A DNA stretch of 37,168 nucleotides from Geobacter sp. UBA2189 (GTDB lineage Bacteria > Desulfobacterota > Desulfuromonadia > Geobacterales > Pseudopelobacteraceae): assembly GCA_002328035.1 (NCBI GenBank), contig DCVL01000036.1:1-37168 (forward strand). The letters are read 5' to 3'. This document shows positions 1 through 8,679 of the stretch, one piece after another. The translations under genes were made by a program, and so were the position numbers. Numbering within the stretch: the stretch's first letter is position 1; every line of letters begins with the position of its first letter. The notes under the pieces were generated by a model, which worked only from the letters and a program-made list of their open reading frames with translations, did not search any database and was not told where the DNA came from.

Positions 1-1360
1 CGTCCTGGAAGTTTTCTCCCAGTTCTATGACGCCGCCGTCTTCAAGTACCAGCCGCCAGGGGGAGTTGTGGGTTATTTGCACCTTGCCGGTGGCATCGGT
101 CCAGACGTTGCTGGCGGGATTTTTGTAGAGGGTAGCGGTGGAAATGGTGGAACCGTTGCGCTTGATAATGATCTGGCCCTTGTTGTCTTCATCCACAATG
201 GTGTCGTTGCCATCGCCGACGTTGTAGACGTAGGTGTCGAAACCCTTGCCACCGTAGAGGACGTCATTACCTTTGCCGCCTTCGATGGTGTCGTTACCAG
301 TACCACCAAACAAAAAATCATCCCCACCTTGTCCATTTAGTGTATCTGCTTGACCTTCTGTGCCAATAAGAAGATCTCTGCTACTTCCGGTTTTCGTACT
401 GTCATTTTCACCTGTCAACGATACTTTTTTCGAGTTACTGATTTGGATGTTGAGAGGATTTAATGTAACTGAACTGTCTATACCAGTATCAATGATATAT
501 TTTTTCACCAACGCGTTGGCAGCAGGCGTAAGTTCATGATTTAACGACTGGACAGCGGGACCAATGGATTCGGGGTATTCGTTATTCGCTTTGTCAATTT
601 GATTTCCAAGCGACCCCGCCGATCCATCCGGCTTTTGACCATATTTGGCCTCATAATTGAAGATTTTAGTTTTGTTCTGAGTGTACATGCGATAGATTTT
701 TATTGCTTCATCCGTACTTGGCGTTCCATTTGGGTTGTCATAAAGGCCGAAAATCTCAGACTCTTGATAGTGGCGCTTTGCGAGACCTGCCAACTGATTA
801 CCGTATCCATATCGGATTTGATACCAAGCTTCGGCACGGTTGTCATTTAATATCGCCTTTGCCAGCTTGGAGCCTAATGCACCGTTGTATGAAAGGGAAA
901 GCAATATCAGGCGCTCTTTTGATTGCGGAATAGCAGAAAGTCCATTATTAACAGCCCAGTTATCTACTCGTTTTTCATATGTTTGAGCGAGGCCATTGTT
1001 TCCATTAGTACCATCGAATACTTCTCTAACCTGGGTAGTGCTGAAAAAGGCAAAAGTGGCACCGGGAATATATCGCCTCATTATATTATTGAGGTCGTTC
1101 CGGATTGTCACATCGCTCTTTGCTTGTGATATCTTCAAATAGTTGTTGAGGTCTGTAATCAACTGCGTATTAGTTATGCTCATTTTGGCTAAGACTTGGC
1201 TACGCACATTAGCATCCCGCAAGTTGAAGCCTACACCTATAGTGACATTGTTTATACCGTCATTGTAGGGGGTCAAATGTTCCTTTCCGGTTTCTTCCAG
1301 CCACAAAATCGCGTTGTAACGGTCCGCTTGATAAGTGCCAGTCGTGGAATGGTAATTCAT
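1..1360 (-). CDS. RTX protein with N-terminal lysozyme-like domain (3' end outside window)
   Basis: The minus strand reads open from an ATG at 1360 to the window edge (453 codons, no stop), with GGAGG just upstream. The N-terminal part resembles T4-type lysozyme (GH24/pesticin-like): LEETGKEHLTPYND, then VTIGVGFNL, with candidate catalytic residues Glu22/23 (or Glu27), Asp34 and Thr40. Asp and Thr are six residues apart, as in T4 lysozyme. A second lysozyme-like signature, GLAKRHYQESEIF, lies at 192-204. Around residues 340-385 there are about four glycine/aspartate nonapeptides (NGQGGDDFL, FGGTGNDTI, EGGKGNDVL, YGGKGFDTY), the calcium-binding RTX repeats of type I-secreted proteins. There is no signal peptide, as expected for that route. 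The start overlaps the upstream exported-protein gene (ATGA). Likely a secreted peptidoglycan hydrolase or toxin; target and exact activity are inferred. Confidence 0.8.
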   Translation of the reverse strand, partial: MNYHSTTGTYQADRYNAILWLEETGKEHLTPYNDGINNVTIGVGFNLRDANVRSQVLAKMSITNTQLITDLNNYLKISQAKSDVTIRNDLNNIMRRYIPGATFAFFSTTQVREVFDGTNGNNGLAQTYEKRVDNWAVNNGLSAIPQSKERLILLSLSYNGALGSKLAKAILNDNRAEAWYQIRYGYGNQLAGLAKRHYQESEIFGLYDNPNGTPSTDEAIKIYRMYTQNKTKIFNYEAKYGQKPDGSAGSLGNQIDKANNEYPESIGPAVQSLNHELTPAANALVKKYIIDTGIDSSVTLNPLNIQISNSKKVSLTGENDSTKTGSSRDLLIGTEGQADTLNGQGGDDFLFGGTGNDTIEGGKGNDVLYGGKGFDTYVYNVGDGNDTIVDEDNKGQIIIKRNGSTISTATLYKNPASNVWTDATGKVQITHNSPWRLVLEDGGVIELGENFQD

Positions 1361-2280
1361 TGTTTTGCCTCCTGTGGTGATTTATAAAGAAATGTGCATA
1401 TGTGATCTCTTTGAAGCCTCAATTCCATGCTAATTGGGTTTGTCTTGGGCGAAGCTTCCCGAAGATGGCGGTCAGTTCTGAAAATATCAAATTTGACATG
1501 ATAGGGAGGTGATTTCGATGGGATGTATTCTCCGTTCATCCAGTATGAGTATGTCTTGCCGTCATATATGAATAACTCACCAAGTATATCCACTCGCCAT
1601 TGTATTATATATTTGTAGAGCGACTTGATAATCTCAGGCGCATACTGGATTATTATTGGTGAGGTATTACGTTTGCGCCATGACTTTATATTTCCCAAAG
1701 TAAAATTTTCTCTGCCATAATCGAGCCGATAAACGGTTTGATTTTTACCCAGGTTGTATAAATCCAACTGAGCTTGCGAAAAGGCGATCCGTTTTTCCGC
1801 AAAGGCCTTTTCAATACCGGGACGTTCTTCTTCCCATCGTTTATCCTTTTCTGCATCTGACATAAGTCTTGCATCTGCCCAAGACGCACGGATAAATGCC
1901 TCAATCAAGCTGCGATTGGCTTCGGGGTCAAGCGGAGTCCATTCCGGAAGCGTCAACAGATTCTGAAATTTTGGCGCTATCTTGAGTCCGCTCACCATTG
2001 GTAGTTGATCACAAAACTGGTTCATATTTTGTTCTAAAACCCGACAGACCGGCTCTATTGGGCGTAGTTTTCCCTTTTCATTATCAAAAACTGGCTCTAA
2101 CAAGTAGCAGCTTTTGGCTTGTGGAAATTTCTCCTTCAGCTCCTTGGGCGGGTTCTTCATAAAGCCAATGTTGTTGCTGTAATCCTCGGCTTGTGAATCA
2201 CCTACGCCAAGAGAGAGCGAGGCAACAAGCACCATTAAAATTGCGAATAACATGATGTGACTACTGCTCCTATTTTTCAT
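1357..2280 (-). CDS. Exported protein of unknown function, coupled to the RTX-lysozyme gene
   Basis: 307 residues. The start has a good AAGGAG about six bases upstream. Residues 1-32 form a signal peptide: basic start, long hydrophobic core, likely cleavage after DSQA. No lipobox is seen, so the mature protein is probably periplasmic or secreted and soluble. I recognise no family. It is rich in charged and aromatic residues and has several cysteines that could form disulfides outside the cytoplasm. Its TGA overlaps the ATG of the RTX-lysozyme gene, so the two are probably translationally coupled, and both follow the secretion ATPase remnant on the same strand. A periplasmic partner made with a lysozyme-like toxin could be an immunity protein or inhibitor. 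That is inference from context only; an accessory or adaptor role is equally open. Confidence 0.75.
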   Translation of the reverse strand: MKNRSSSHIMLFAILMVLVASLSLGVGDSQAEDYSNNIGFMKNPPKELKEKFPQAKSCYLLEPVFDNEKGKLRPIEPVCRVLEQNMNQFCDQLPMVSGLKIAPKFQNLLTLPEWTPLDPEANRSLIEAFIRASWADARLMSDAEKDKRWEEERPGIEKAFAEKRIAFSQAQLDLYNLGKNQTVYRLDYGRENFTLGNIKSWRKRNTSPIIIQYAPEIIKSLYKYIIQWRVDILGELFIYDGKTYSYWMNGEYIPSKSPPYHVKFDIFRTDRHLREASPKTNPISMELRLQRDHICTFLYKSPQEAKQ

Positions 2281-2323
2281 ACGAACTCCTTCGTGACTTC
2301 AGCATTTTGTTCATCATATCCGC

Positions 2324-3211
2324 TCATTCTCTTTCACCTTCCTGCTCCACCAACCCCATCATCTGCGGCTGTTGGTTCTGCTGCCCAAACCTGAACACCT
2401 CATCCACCTGTAAGCCTTTGGGCAGCTGGTGGGTGATGAACAGCATGGTAACCTTGCCTTTAAGTTGGTTGACCGTTGCCGCAAAGTGCTCGGCGGTCTG
2501 ATGATCCAGGTTGGAGGTGGCTTCATCAAAGATCAGGATACGTGGCCGCTTGAGCAATGCCCGTGCAATGGCAACCCTCTGCCGCTGTCCACCGGAGAGG
2601 CCGACCCCCTGTTCACCGATCTCGGTCTGGTAACCTTGTGGCAGTCCTTCAATCACATCATGGATTTCTGCCTGTCTGCAGGCCTGGACGATCTCCTGGA
2701 ATCCGGCATGGGGATTGGCATGGCTCAGGTTTTCATAGATGGTGCCGGAGAACAGGACCGTCTCTTGCGGTACTACGCCAAAGATGGATCTCAGTTCATT
2801 GGCTGACATATGACGGATATCAGTGTTGTCGATCTTGATCTGTCCATCAGTAGGCATGTAGAAGCCCAGCAGCATCTTGGCCAGGGTGCTTTTACCGCAA
2901 CCGGATGGCCCCATCAGAACGCTTAAGTGGCCTGCTTTGAAGGAGATGTTCAGGTTACGGTACAGGTAGGGGTGTTCTGGTGAGTAACGGAAGCTGACAT
3001 CATTCAGTTCAATACTACCCCCCTGGGTCGATTGTGCCCTGGCCGGGGTAAGGGCGTACGGTTCAGTCGGCATATCCATGATATCACCCAGACGCTTGAC
3101 CGCAATATCAGCCTGCTGAAATTCCTGCCACAGTCCAACCAGTCGCAACATCATTGTTTCTCCAGTACTAGAAAGAACGGAAGCTGACCAAGTGGAGATC
3201 CATTGTTTCAA
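2324..3211 (-). pseudogene. Type I secretion ABC transporter, N-terminally truncated (HlyB-like ATPase half only)
   Basis: The 295 codons hold a complete ABC ATPase: Walker A GPSGCGKS (101-108), signature LSGGQ (205-209), Walker B ILIFDE (225-230) and the switch histidine His261. The stretch RLVGLWQEFQQADIAVKRLG just before it matches the end of the membrane domain of HlyB/LapB-type exporters. Such exporters are about 700 residues with an N-terminal C39-like domain and six membrane spans; all of that is absent. Homology begins near residue 20 (about base 3152). The preceding residues look unrelated, the only nearby start is TTG at 3211, and the frame is closed by TGA near 3247. So this is the 3' remnant of an exporter joined to unrelated DNA next to the chemotaxis gene. 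It may still be transcribed but should not form a channel alone. It fits as the former exporter of the RTX protein downstream. Confidence 0.8.
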
Positions 3212-3286
3212 CTTGACATAATATATCTTATGGGCGTTGTATTGGAATCACTTCATTTAAAACTTAGTTGGTGATAAAACTTTCAT

Positions 3287-5743
3287 TTATAGTTTGAACC
3301 ATCCAACCATCTGCTGTAATTCGTGCGCCAGTCGGTCAAATCCTTCTGATGTCTGCTTGATTCTTATAATTGAAGCAGATAGTTGCACGGTAATCTCATT
3401 TATTGCATACATTGAACGGTTTACATCCTCGGCTGTTGCAGATTGCTGCTCTGTTGCAGTTGCAATGGTTTCAACCATTTCAAACACATGCTCAACATTT
3501 TCAACTATTTGAGACATGCTTTTTTGAGTGTTATTAACAGTGGCTACTATCTGCTCTATCGCCTCGTGTTCTTTTTGCATGCTTGAAACAGAGGAAGTCA
3601 CCTCTTGCTGCATACCTTTTATAGTTGCAGCTATTTCATCAGCAGACTCTGTGGTGCGCCGTGAAAGCTGACGTACACTATCTGCAACAACTGCAAAGCC
3701 TGCTCCCATCTCTCCTGCTCTGGCTGCTTCTATTGCAGCGTTTAATGCAAGTAGGTTTGTTTGTTCTGCTATATCTTTAATGATTATTACTATCTCATTT
3801 ACAGATTTAGAACGTATCCCCAAGGCTTCAACCTTCTCAACTGAGTCCTTTACAATTTCCGTAAAGTTAAGAAGTTCTTTTGATGTCTTATCCAGTGAAT
3901 TCTTGCCTTCAACAGCTAATTTTTTCATCTTTCCGGCTGCATCGGAAGTAGCCAGTGCATTTTGTGATACATCTTGGATCGTCTGAACCATCTGAGTCAT
4001 AGCGGTAACAGATTGATCTATCTGGCTTGACTGATTTTGAGAGCTTGATCCCAGTTCACGGGCAGTTTCAGCAAGCTCATCGGCATTAATGGTAATGGTA
4101 TTGGTAGAGTTGGATATTTTCCCGGCCATATCCCTTAAGTTGTTTACCATTGTACCCATTGCGCCAAGTACTTTGCCGTATTCATCTCTGCTTGTCCTTA
4201 ACTCAACATTTCTAAGGTCACCATTTGCAACGTTTTGTGATGTTGAAATAAGCATTCCCAAAGGCATTGAAACAGATCTAAACACCCAAACACCTATAAA
4301 TATACCTAATATTGCAGCGATTATGCTTGTTATTGATAACACTGTAATACTGGTATGCACTATTTTATTAACGGATTTAATTGCTTTTTCCTGCTCACCC
4401 TGAGCAGATGTTACTGACTTTTTTCCTCTTTCACCCTGTCTTTGAACAATGTCACAAAGTTTATCGGATGTTTGAACAGCCTTCTGTTCCATTTCAAATT
4501 TTTTGTTTATGGTCGCTACTATGCCATCATTACCAAAAAGCATCCCCTGAACACCAGAAAGTGATGAAGAAGCAGAGCGTAACATCTGTTGTTCATCCTT
4601 AACGCCCATAGCCGCTAGATTTTTGTTCAGAAAAACTATCATTTTTGATGCCTTGTTAAAAGAAGACTGAATAGCGGGAATAGACGCATCAATTTCGGCT
4701 TTTGATTTTAATATAAAAAGTCTGGTAGCTCCTGACTGAATTCCAAGACCCAGTCCCATAAGCTCAGAATTGGCAACCAGCACACTGTTTGCCTGGTTTG
4801 AATTGCCAAACATCGTTGATTGACTGCTTGCCTCGGTTGCATAACGTTCATTTGCTGCAACAGCGTCCTGTTCGACAGTAAGAATCAGGGCATTTATTTT
4901 GTCACCTAAATCCCTGCCAACAGCATCGAGTTTTGATTTTGTTGCACCATCTTTTTGAGATAACCAAGTACCCTGCAATTTTATCAGTTCATTTAGCTGT
5001 TCAGATATTTTTACAAGATCTTTTGAGGAGTTATTTGTGCTTTTAAGATGCTCATTCTGATTTAGCTTGTTAATGACCATATTCGCTTTGCCCCTAGCAA
5101 TAAGAAGCGATGGTCGTCTTTCAGCGTGTTGCACCTCGTAGACTGCAACTTGTAAATCTTTTACAAAAAGCCTAGCCTGTTCAACTCCACGAAGGTAGCC
5201 AGAAATACGGTTGGACTCACTAAGTGCATTGCTGAATGCACCTGAATTTTTCGTCTGCAAAGCTCTTATTTTTGTGTCAAGGGTGCGTAGCTTTGCAATC
5301 ATCTCGTTCAGACGTGAGTCAAGATTTACAGCCGCTTTTTCTGCATTATCTTTAGCTTTCAATCGGTTGTCAGATATTTCTGAAAGCTCTTTGAAAATAC
5401 CATGCAGCTCGGAATAAACATCCTGGTTATTATTGCTTCCAGCAAGTTCACTTAACTTGTTCTGTTCTGATTTCACCTGATTCAGAGCAGTTTCAGCCTC
5501 GGAACTGATTGTCTTGAACTGTTTACTATCTGCTGAATTACTAAGTTTAAAGAGCGCGGATGTGGCAGTCTGCGTCTCACGTTGCAGCTCAAGTGTTTTC
5601 ATCTGATAAGGCGTACTCTTCTGCGTTAAATACGAGAGTTTGCCGCTTATAAACCTCATTCCGAAGATGCTGGTTGTAACGACTACTGCCAATATCAATA
5701 ATATAATCAGTATATTAGCTGTTAATTTTGCTTTGATAGTCAT
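3287..5743 (-). CDS. Methyl-accepting chemotaxis protein with large all-helical periplasmic sensor
   Basis: 818 residues. An inner-membrane receptor: membrane span 1 at about 8-30, a periplasmic part of roughly 430 residues, span 2 at about 460-485, a HAMP linker, then the cytoplasmic signalling rod. The hairpin tip that contacts CheA and CheW is plain at about 658-696 (EQTNLLALNAAIEAARAGE, then GFAVVADSVRQLS). The sensor looks entirely helical, with heptad-like, Lys/Gln/Glu/Asn-rich segments, possibly helical bimodular (HBM)-like; the ligand is unknown. The C-terminus ends VGWFKL and lacks an NWETF-type CheR/CheB tether. The gene lies 109 bases downstream of a phosphate-binding-like periplasmic protein on the same strand, which may deliver ligand to the receptor (inference). 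Its ribosome site is weak. Confidence 0.93.
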   Translation of the reverse strand: MTIKAKLTANILIILLILAVVVTTSIFGMRFISGKLSYLTQKSTPYQMKTLELQRETQTATSALFKLSNSADSKQFKTISSEAETALNQVKSEQNKLSELAGSNNNQDVYSELHGIFKELSEISDNRLKAKDNAEKAAVNLDSRLNEMIAKLRTLDTKIRALQTKNSGAFSNALSESNRISGYLRGVEQARLFVKDLQVAVYEVQHAERRPSLLIARGKANMVINKLNQNEHLKSTNNSSKDLVKISEQLNELIKLQGTWLSQKDGATKSKLDAVGRDLGDKINALILTVEQDAVAANERYATEASSQSTMFGNSNQANSVLVANSELMGLGLGIQSGATRLFILKSKAEIDASIPAIQSSFNKASKMIVFLNKNLAAMGVKDEQQMLRSASSSLSGVQGMLFGNDGIVATINKKFEMEQKAVQTSDKLCDIVQRQGERGKKSVTSAQGEQEKAIKSVNKIVHTSITVLSITSIIAAILGIFIGVWVFRSVSMPLGMLISTSQNVANGDLRNVELRTSRDEYGKVLGAMGTMVNNLRDMAGKISNSTNTITINADELAETARELGSSSQNQSSQIDQSVTAMTQMVQTIQDVSQNALATSDAAGKMKKLAVEGKNSLDKTSKELLNFTEIVKDSVEKVEALGIRSKSVNEIVIIIKDIAEQTNLLALNAAIEAARAGEMGAGFAVVADSVRQLSRRTTESADEIAATIKGMQQEVTSSVSSMQKEHEAIEQIVATVNNTQKSMSQIVENVEHVFEMVETIATATEQQSATAEDVNRSMYAINEITVQLSASIIRIKQTSEGFDRLAHELQQMVGWFKL

Positions 5744-5787
5744 ATTCTTTATTACCCAAAAAAGATGATACTGGTGTGAATAAGATA

Positions 5788-5829
5788 AATCCTGCTGGAA
5801 TTTAAAGCTCTAAATATCCCAACAGGATT
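5788..5829. other. Intergenic inverted repeat between the binding-protein and chemotaxis genes
   Basis: AATCCTGCTGG at 5788-5798 pairs with CCAACAGGATT at 5819-5829: 11 positions with one C-A mismatch and a 19-base AT-rich loop. On the minus (transcribed) strand it follows the binding-protein stop and precedes the chemotaxis gene. There is no clear U-run, so it is more likely an mRNA-stabilising or weakly attenuating hairpin than a full terminator. Confidence 0.45.
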
Positions 5830-5852
5830 GAGGACAATAAAGTGAAAAGATA

Positions 5853-6605
5853 CTATTTTTTCTTGGCTATTTCAGCCTTGATGAAATCAATAAATGATTT
5901 TGCAGCAGGATTAGGCTCTCCCTTGGTAACAATAACCGTTGCACGGGTTATCTTTGGGACTTCGGGATAAGACATTGTTGGTACTTTGAATTTTGAAGGA
6001 TAAATTGTGATTGCTTCAGGGGTTGAAACAACAGCGGCATTTGCATCAGGCTGACCTTTAACAGGAAGAATATCCTTGGTTAATTTTCCACCTTCCAGTA
6101 CTTGTTTAAGAAAAGCAGAGTTTGGCCCCTGCAGGAATTCGTTCCAAACAACTATAACATCCCCTGCTGTTCCTCCAACATCCTTCCAATTGGTGATAGC
6201 CCCACTAAACAGACCTTTTAATTGTTCCTTGCTTAGCTTTGCAACTGTATTGGTTTTATTTACCGCAACATAAATCTCATCTGTTGTGATCTGATCTATT
6301 TTAAATGCAGCAGGATCCTTGACGTTAACTCCTTCTTTTTTCAGCATTCCTACAAATTCATTCGGAAAAAAACCACCACCACTTATATCCAACTCTCCGT
6401 TTTCAAGAGCCTGAGTGGCATGCTTAAACCCTCTTTCAGTAATGATAATTGTATTTCCAGATGCCTTTTCATAACTTGCTTTGTATGGTTTTATAAAGTT
6501 ATCAATAAAGGCTCCACCTGATGCAATACGAACGTCCGCCCCCCATGAAAGTGTGCCCATACACAATAAAAACAGCAAACTAAAAATTAATGAAAAAAGC
6601 TTCAT
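5853..6605 (-). CDS. Periplasmic substrate-binding protein, PstS/phosphate-binding-like
   Basis: 250 residues with a signal peptide (1-22, cleavage likely after LSWGA) and a strong AAAAGGAGG ribosome site. The mature part has the fold signature of PstS-like (PBP-like type 2) proteins: IASGG at the start, ISGGGFFPNEF after the first lobe, the LKGLFSGAITNWKDVGG block that is typical of PstS relatives, and a GPNSAF segment that could contact an oxyanion. No pstC, pstA or pstB transporter genes are nearby. The next gene is a chemotaxis receptor, so a sensory role (ligand capture for the receptor) is as likely as transport. The ligand is unproven; phosphate, molybdate-like and other oxyanions are possible. 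Confidence 0.85.
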   Translation of the reverse strand: MKLFSLIFSLLFLLCMGTLSWGADVRIASGGAFIDNFIKPYKASYEKASGNTIIITERGFKHATQALENGELDISGGGFFPNEFVGMLKKEGVNVKDPAAFKIDQITTDEIYVAVNKTNTVAKLSKEQLKGLFSGAITNWKDVGGTAGDVIVVWNEFLQGPNSAFLKQVLEGGKLTKDILPVKGQPDANAAVVSTPEAITIYPSKFKVPTMSYPEVPKITRATVIVTKGEPNPAAKSFIDFIKAEIAKKK

Positions 6606-6950
6606 ATCTTGCTTGTTACCTCCTTTTAAAAGAATAAATTTTATTATAATCTTCTTAATATCATAGAAAATTTAAATTTCAAGTATCGAATCAACGTTTT
6701 TAGGTAATAACAGTAAATTCATTCAGTTCGTTTTAATTCATTCAAGACCAGAATTCAGTTAAAAAGAGATTTAATTAGAATATTTCCAAATCAATCCCTT
6801 ATTCCCACCCTTGAAAAATCATTTCCAAATTTACGTATCACTGTTGACAGTAGTTACTGGCTTGTATTAAGCTCCTCGTTCAGTTTTTAAGCTAAATCAC
6901 ATATTTGGCTTTATGAAACTAAATTTTATTTTCTCTGGAGCAACTAAATT
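6606..6950. other. Divergent AT-rich intergenic region
   Basis: This 345-base gap separates the leftward binding-protein gene from rightward ilvD and must hold promoters for both. On the minus strand a perfect TATAAT (6648 to 6643) sits about 38 bases before the binding-protein start, but I see no good -35 at the right distance. On the plus strand a TTGACA-like promoter candidate for ilvD lies near 6844-6870. No leader peptide rich in branched-chain codons, no T-box and no strong terminator was found. The rest is plain AT-rich sequence. Confidence 0.5.
6844..6870 (+). promoter_or_regulatory. Candidate sigma-70 promoter for ilvD
   Basis: TTGACA (6844-6849) is followed by TATTAA (6865-6870) with a 15-base spacer, two bases shorter than ideal. 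It would give a leader of about 75 bases before the ilvD ATG. The exact -35 match is encouraging, the short spacer is not. Confidence 0.4.
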
Positions 6951-8609
6951 ATGCGCAGTGATCTTGTTAAAAAAGGTTTTGAAAGAACCCCTCACAGGGC
7001 TTTGATGAAGGCAACAGGATTACCCCAAAGCCAGATGGAACGTCCGTTCATAGGTGTTGCCACAAGTTTTAGTGATTTGATCCCTGGTCATGTAGGCATG
7101 CGTGATCTGGAGAGATTTATTGAAAAGGGTGTTCATACTGGCGGTGGCTATGCACAGTTCTTCGGGATTCCTGGTGTATGCGACGGAATTGCAATGGGAC
7201 ACAAAGGAATGCATTACAGTCTCCCTACCCGTGAGTTGATTGCCGATATGGTTGAGTCAGTTGCAGAGGCTCATCGCCTTGACGGCCTTGTTCTTTTAAC
7301 CAACTGTGACAAGATTACCCCTGGAATGCTTATGGCAGCAGCCCGCCTTAACATACCATGCATAGTTGTAACTGCAGGCCCTATGTTAAGTGGCAGAGGT
7401 CAGGATTCTCGCAAATACTCCTTTGTTACAGATACATTCGAAGCAATGGCCAGATATAAAGCTGGAATTATTGACGAAAAAGAACTTCAGATCTGTGAGG
7501 ATAACGCATGCCCTGGAATGGGTTCATGTCAGGGGCTTTTCACCGCCAATACTATGGCAATACTTACGGAAACGCTTGGTATGTCATTGCCGTTATGTGG
7601 AACTGTGCCTGCTGTTGCAGCCCTTAAAAGGAGAATTGCATTTGCATCAGGCGAGAAGATTGTTGAGTTGGTTAAAAATGATATAAAACCACGTGATATA
7701 ATGACACGAGCAGCATTTGAAAATGCAATCCGCGTTGATCTGGCTCTGGGAGGTTCTTCCAATACGGTTCTTCATCTTCTTGCAATTGCCCATGAAGCCG
7801 GAGTTGTTCTTCCTCTGGAGACCTTTGATGAATTAGGCAAGGAAACTCCTCAACTTGCATCAATGAACCCTGCAGGGCCTCATTTTGTTGAAGATCTGGA
7901 TGTGGCCGGTGGCGTTAGTGGTGTTTTAAAACAACTTGGCAACAAGATTAATGACACACCTACCCTCTCCGGTCTATCAACTCATCAACTGGCTGCAAGC
8001 GTTAAAAGGATAGATGAAGAAGTGATAAGACCCCTGTCAGCCCCTTACCGAAAGGAAGGGGGGCTTGCTGTTCTGTTTGGTTCTGTTGCTCCTAAAGGTT
8101 CCGTTGTCAAACAGTCCGGTGTCTCTGAAAAGATGATGATCTTCGAAGGCACAGCCCGTTGTTATGATTCAGAGGAACAGGCAATGGCAGCTCTGATGGA
8201 AGGAGTTGTAAAAGCTGGAGATGTAGTTGTTATACGCTATGAAGGTCCTAAAGGTGGGCCTGGAATGCGTGAAATGCTTGCTCCCACATCGGCTTTGATG
8301 GGATTGGGATTGGGCGACTCTGTAGCACTTATTACTGATGGCCGTTTTTCTGGTGGCACACGTGGTCCATGCGTTGGTCACATATCTCCTGAAGCAGCAG
8401 AAGGCGGGCCAATAGCCCTTATTCAGAATGGTGACAGAATCCTGCTTGATATTACAAATCGTAAACTTGAACTTCTGGTAGATGAAGCTACACTGACAGA
8501 AAGACGCAAGCAATGGACTCCACCTGAACCAAAGATCAAGACCGGTTGGCTTGCACGTTATGCAAAGGTTGTAACATCCGCCTATACTGGCGCGGTAATG
8601 ACTGCTTGA
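6951..8609 (+). CDS. ilvD: Dihydroxy-acid dehydratase
   Basis: 552 residues, full length. Cytoplasmic iron-sulfur enzyme that dehydrates 2,3-dihydroxyisovalerate and 2,3-dihydroxy-3-methylvalerate to the keto acids that precede valine and isoleucine. Visible signatures are NCDKITPGML (Cys119), CPGMGSCQGLFTANTM (Cys187, Cys193) and GRFSGGTRGPCVGHISPEA near the C-terminus. The early PCN cysteine of the E. coli-type enzyme is replaced by IPGH, while GVCDG supplies Cys77; this is the pattern of the Bacillus/cyanobacterial/archaeal-like subgroup. The ribosome site CTGGAG is 8 bases before ATG. First gene of the rightward ilv cluster; lipoprotein, ilvB and ilvN follow with short gaps. Confidence 0.97.
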   Translation: MRSDLVKKGFERTPHRALMKATGLPQSQMERPFIGVATSFSDLIPGHVGMRDLERFIEKGVHTGGGYAQFFGIPGVCDGIAMGHKGMHYSLPTRELIADMVESVAEAHRLDGLVLLTNCDKITPGMLMAAARLNIPCIVVTAGPMLSGRGQDSRKYSFVTDTFEAMARYKAGIIDEKELQICEDNACPGMGSCQGLFTANTMAILTETLGMSLPLCGTVPAVAALKRRIAFASGEKIVELVKNDIKPRDIMTRAAFENAIRVDLALGGSSNTVLHLLAIAHEAGVVLPLETFDELGKETPQLASMNPAGPHFVEDLDVAGGVSGVLKQLGNKINDTPTLSGLSTHQLAASVKRIDEEVIRPLSAPYRKEGGLAVLFGSVAPKGSVVKQSGVSEKMMIFEGTARCYDSEEQAMAALMEGVVKAGDVVVIRYEGPKGGPGMREMLAPTSALMGLGLGDSVALITDGRFSGGTRGPCVGHISPEAAEGGPIALIQNGDRILLDITNRKLELLVDEATLTERRKQWTPPEPKIKTGWLARYAKVVTSAYTGAVMTA

Positions 8610-8679
8610 TTTTTTAACTATGGGCTTTATCTGCCCTAACTACGGCCAATGGCCAGTGATATAAAAGGAGGAATCTGCC

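Noticed and set aside
68..340. Open frames on both strands at about 68-340
   Set aside because: They lie over the RTX repeat part of the minus-strand gene, whose frame is open from 1360 to base 1 and carries clear RTX nonapeptides; the other frames are shadows of repetitive codons.
3152..3290. Insertion sequence at the exporter breakpoint
   Set aside because: No transposase fragment, terminal inverted repeat or target duplication could be recognised in the short junction.
6913..6950. Possible leader peptide (ATG 6913) before ilvD for attenuation
   Set aside because: The frame is not enriched in Ile, Leu or Val codons, runs into ilvD, and no terminator/antiterminator pair follows.
8610..8670. 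Short inverted repeats GGGC-GCCC and GGCC-GGCC after ilvD as terminator
   Set aside because: Stems are only four pairs and there is no T-run; transcription probably continues into the lipoprotein and ilvB.
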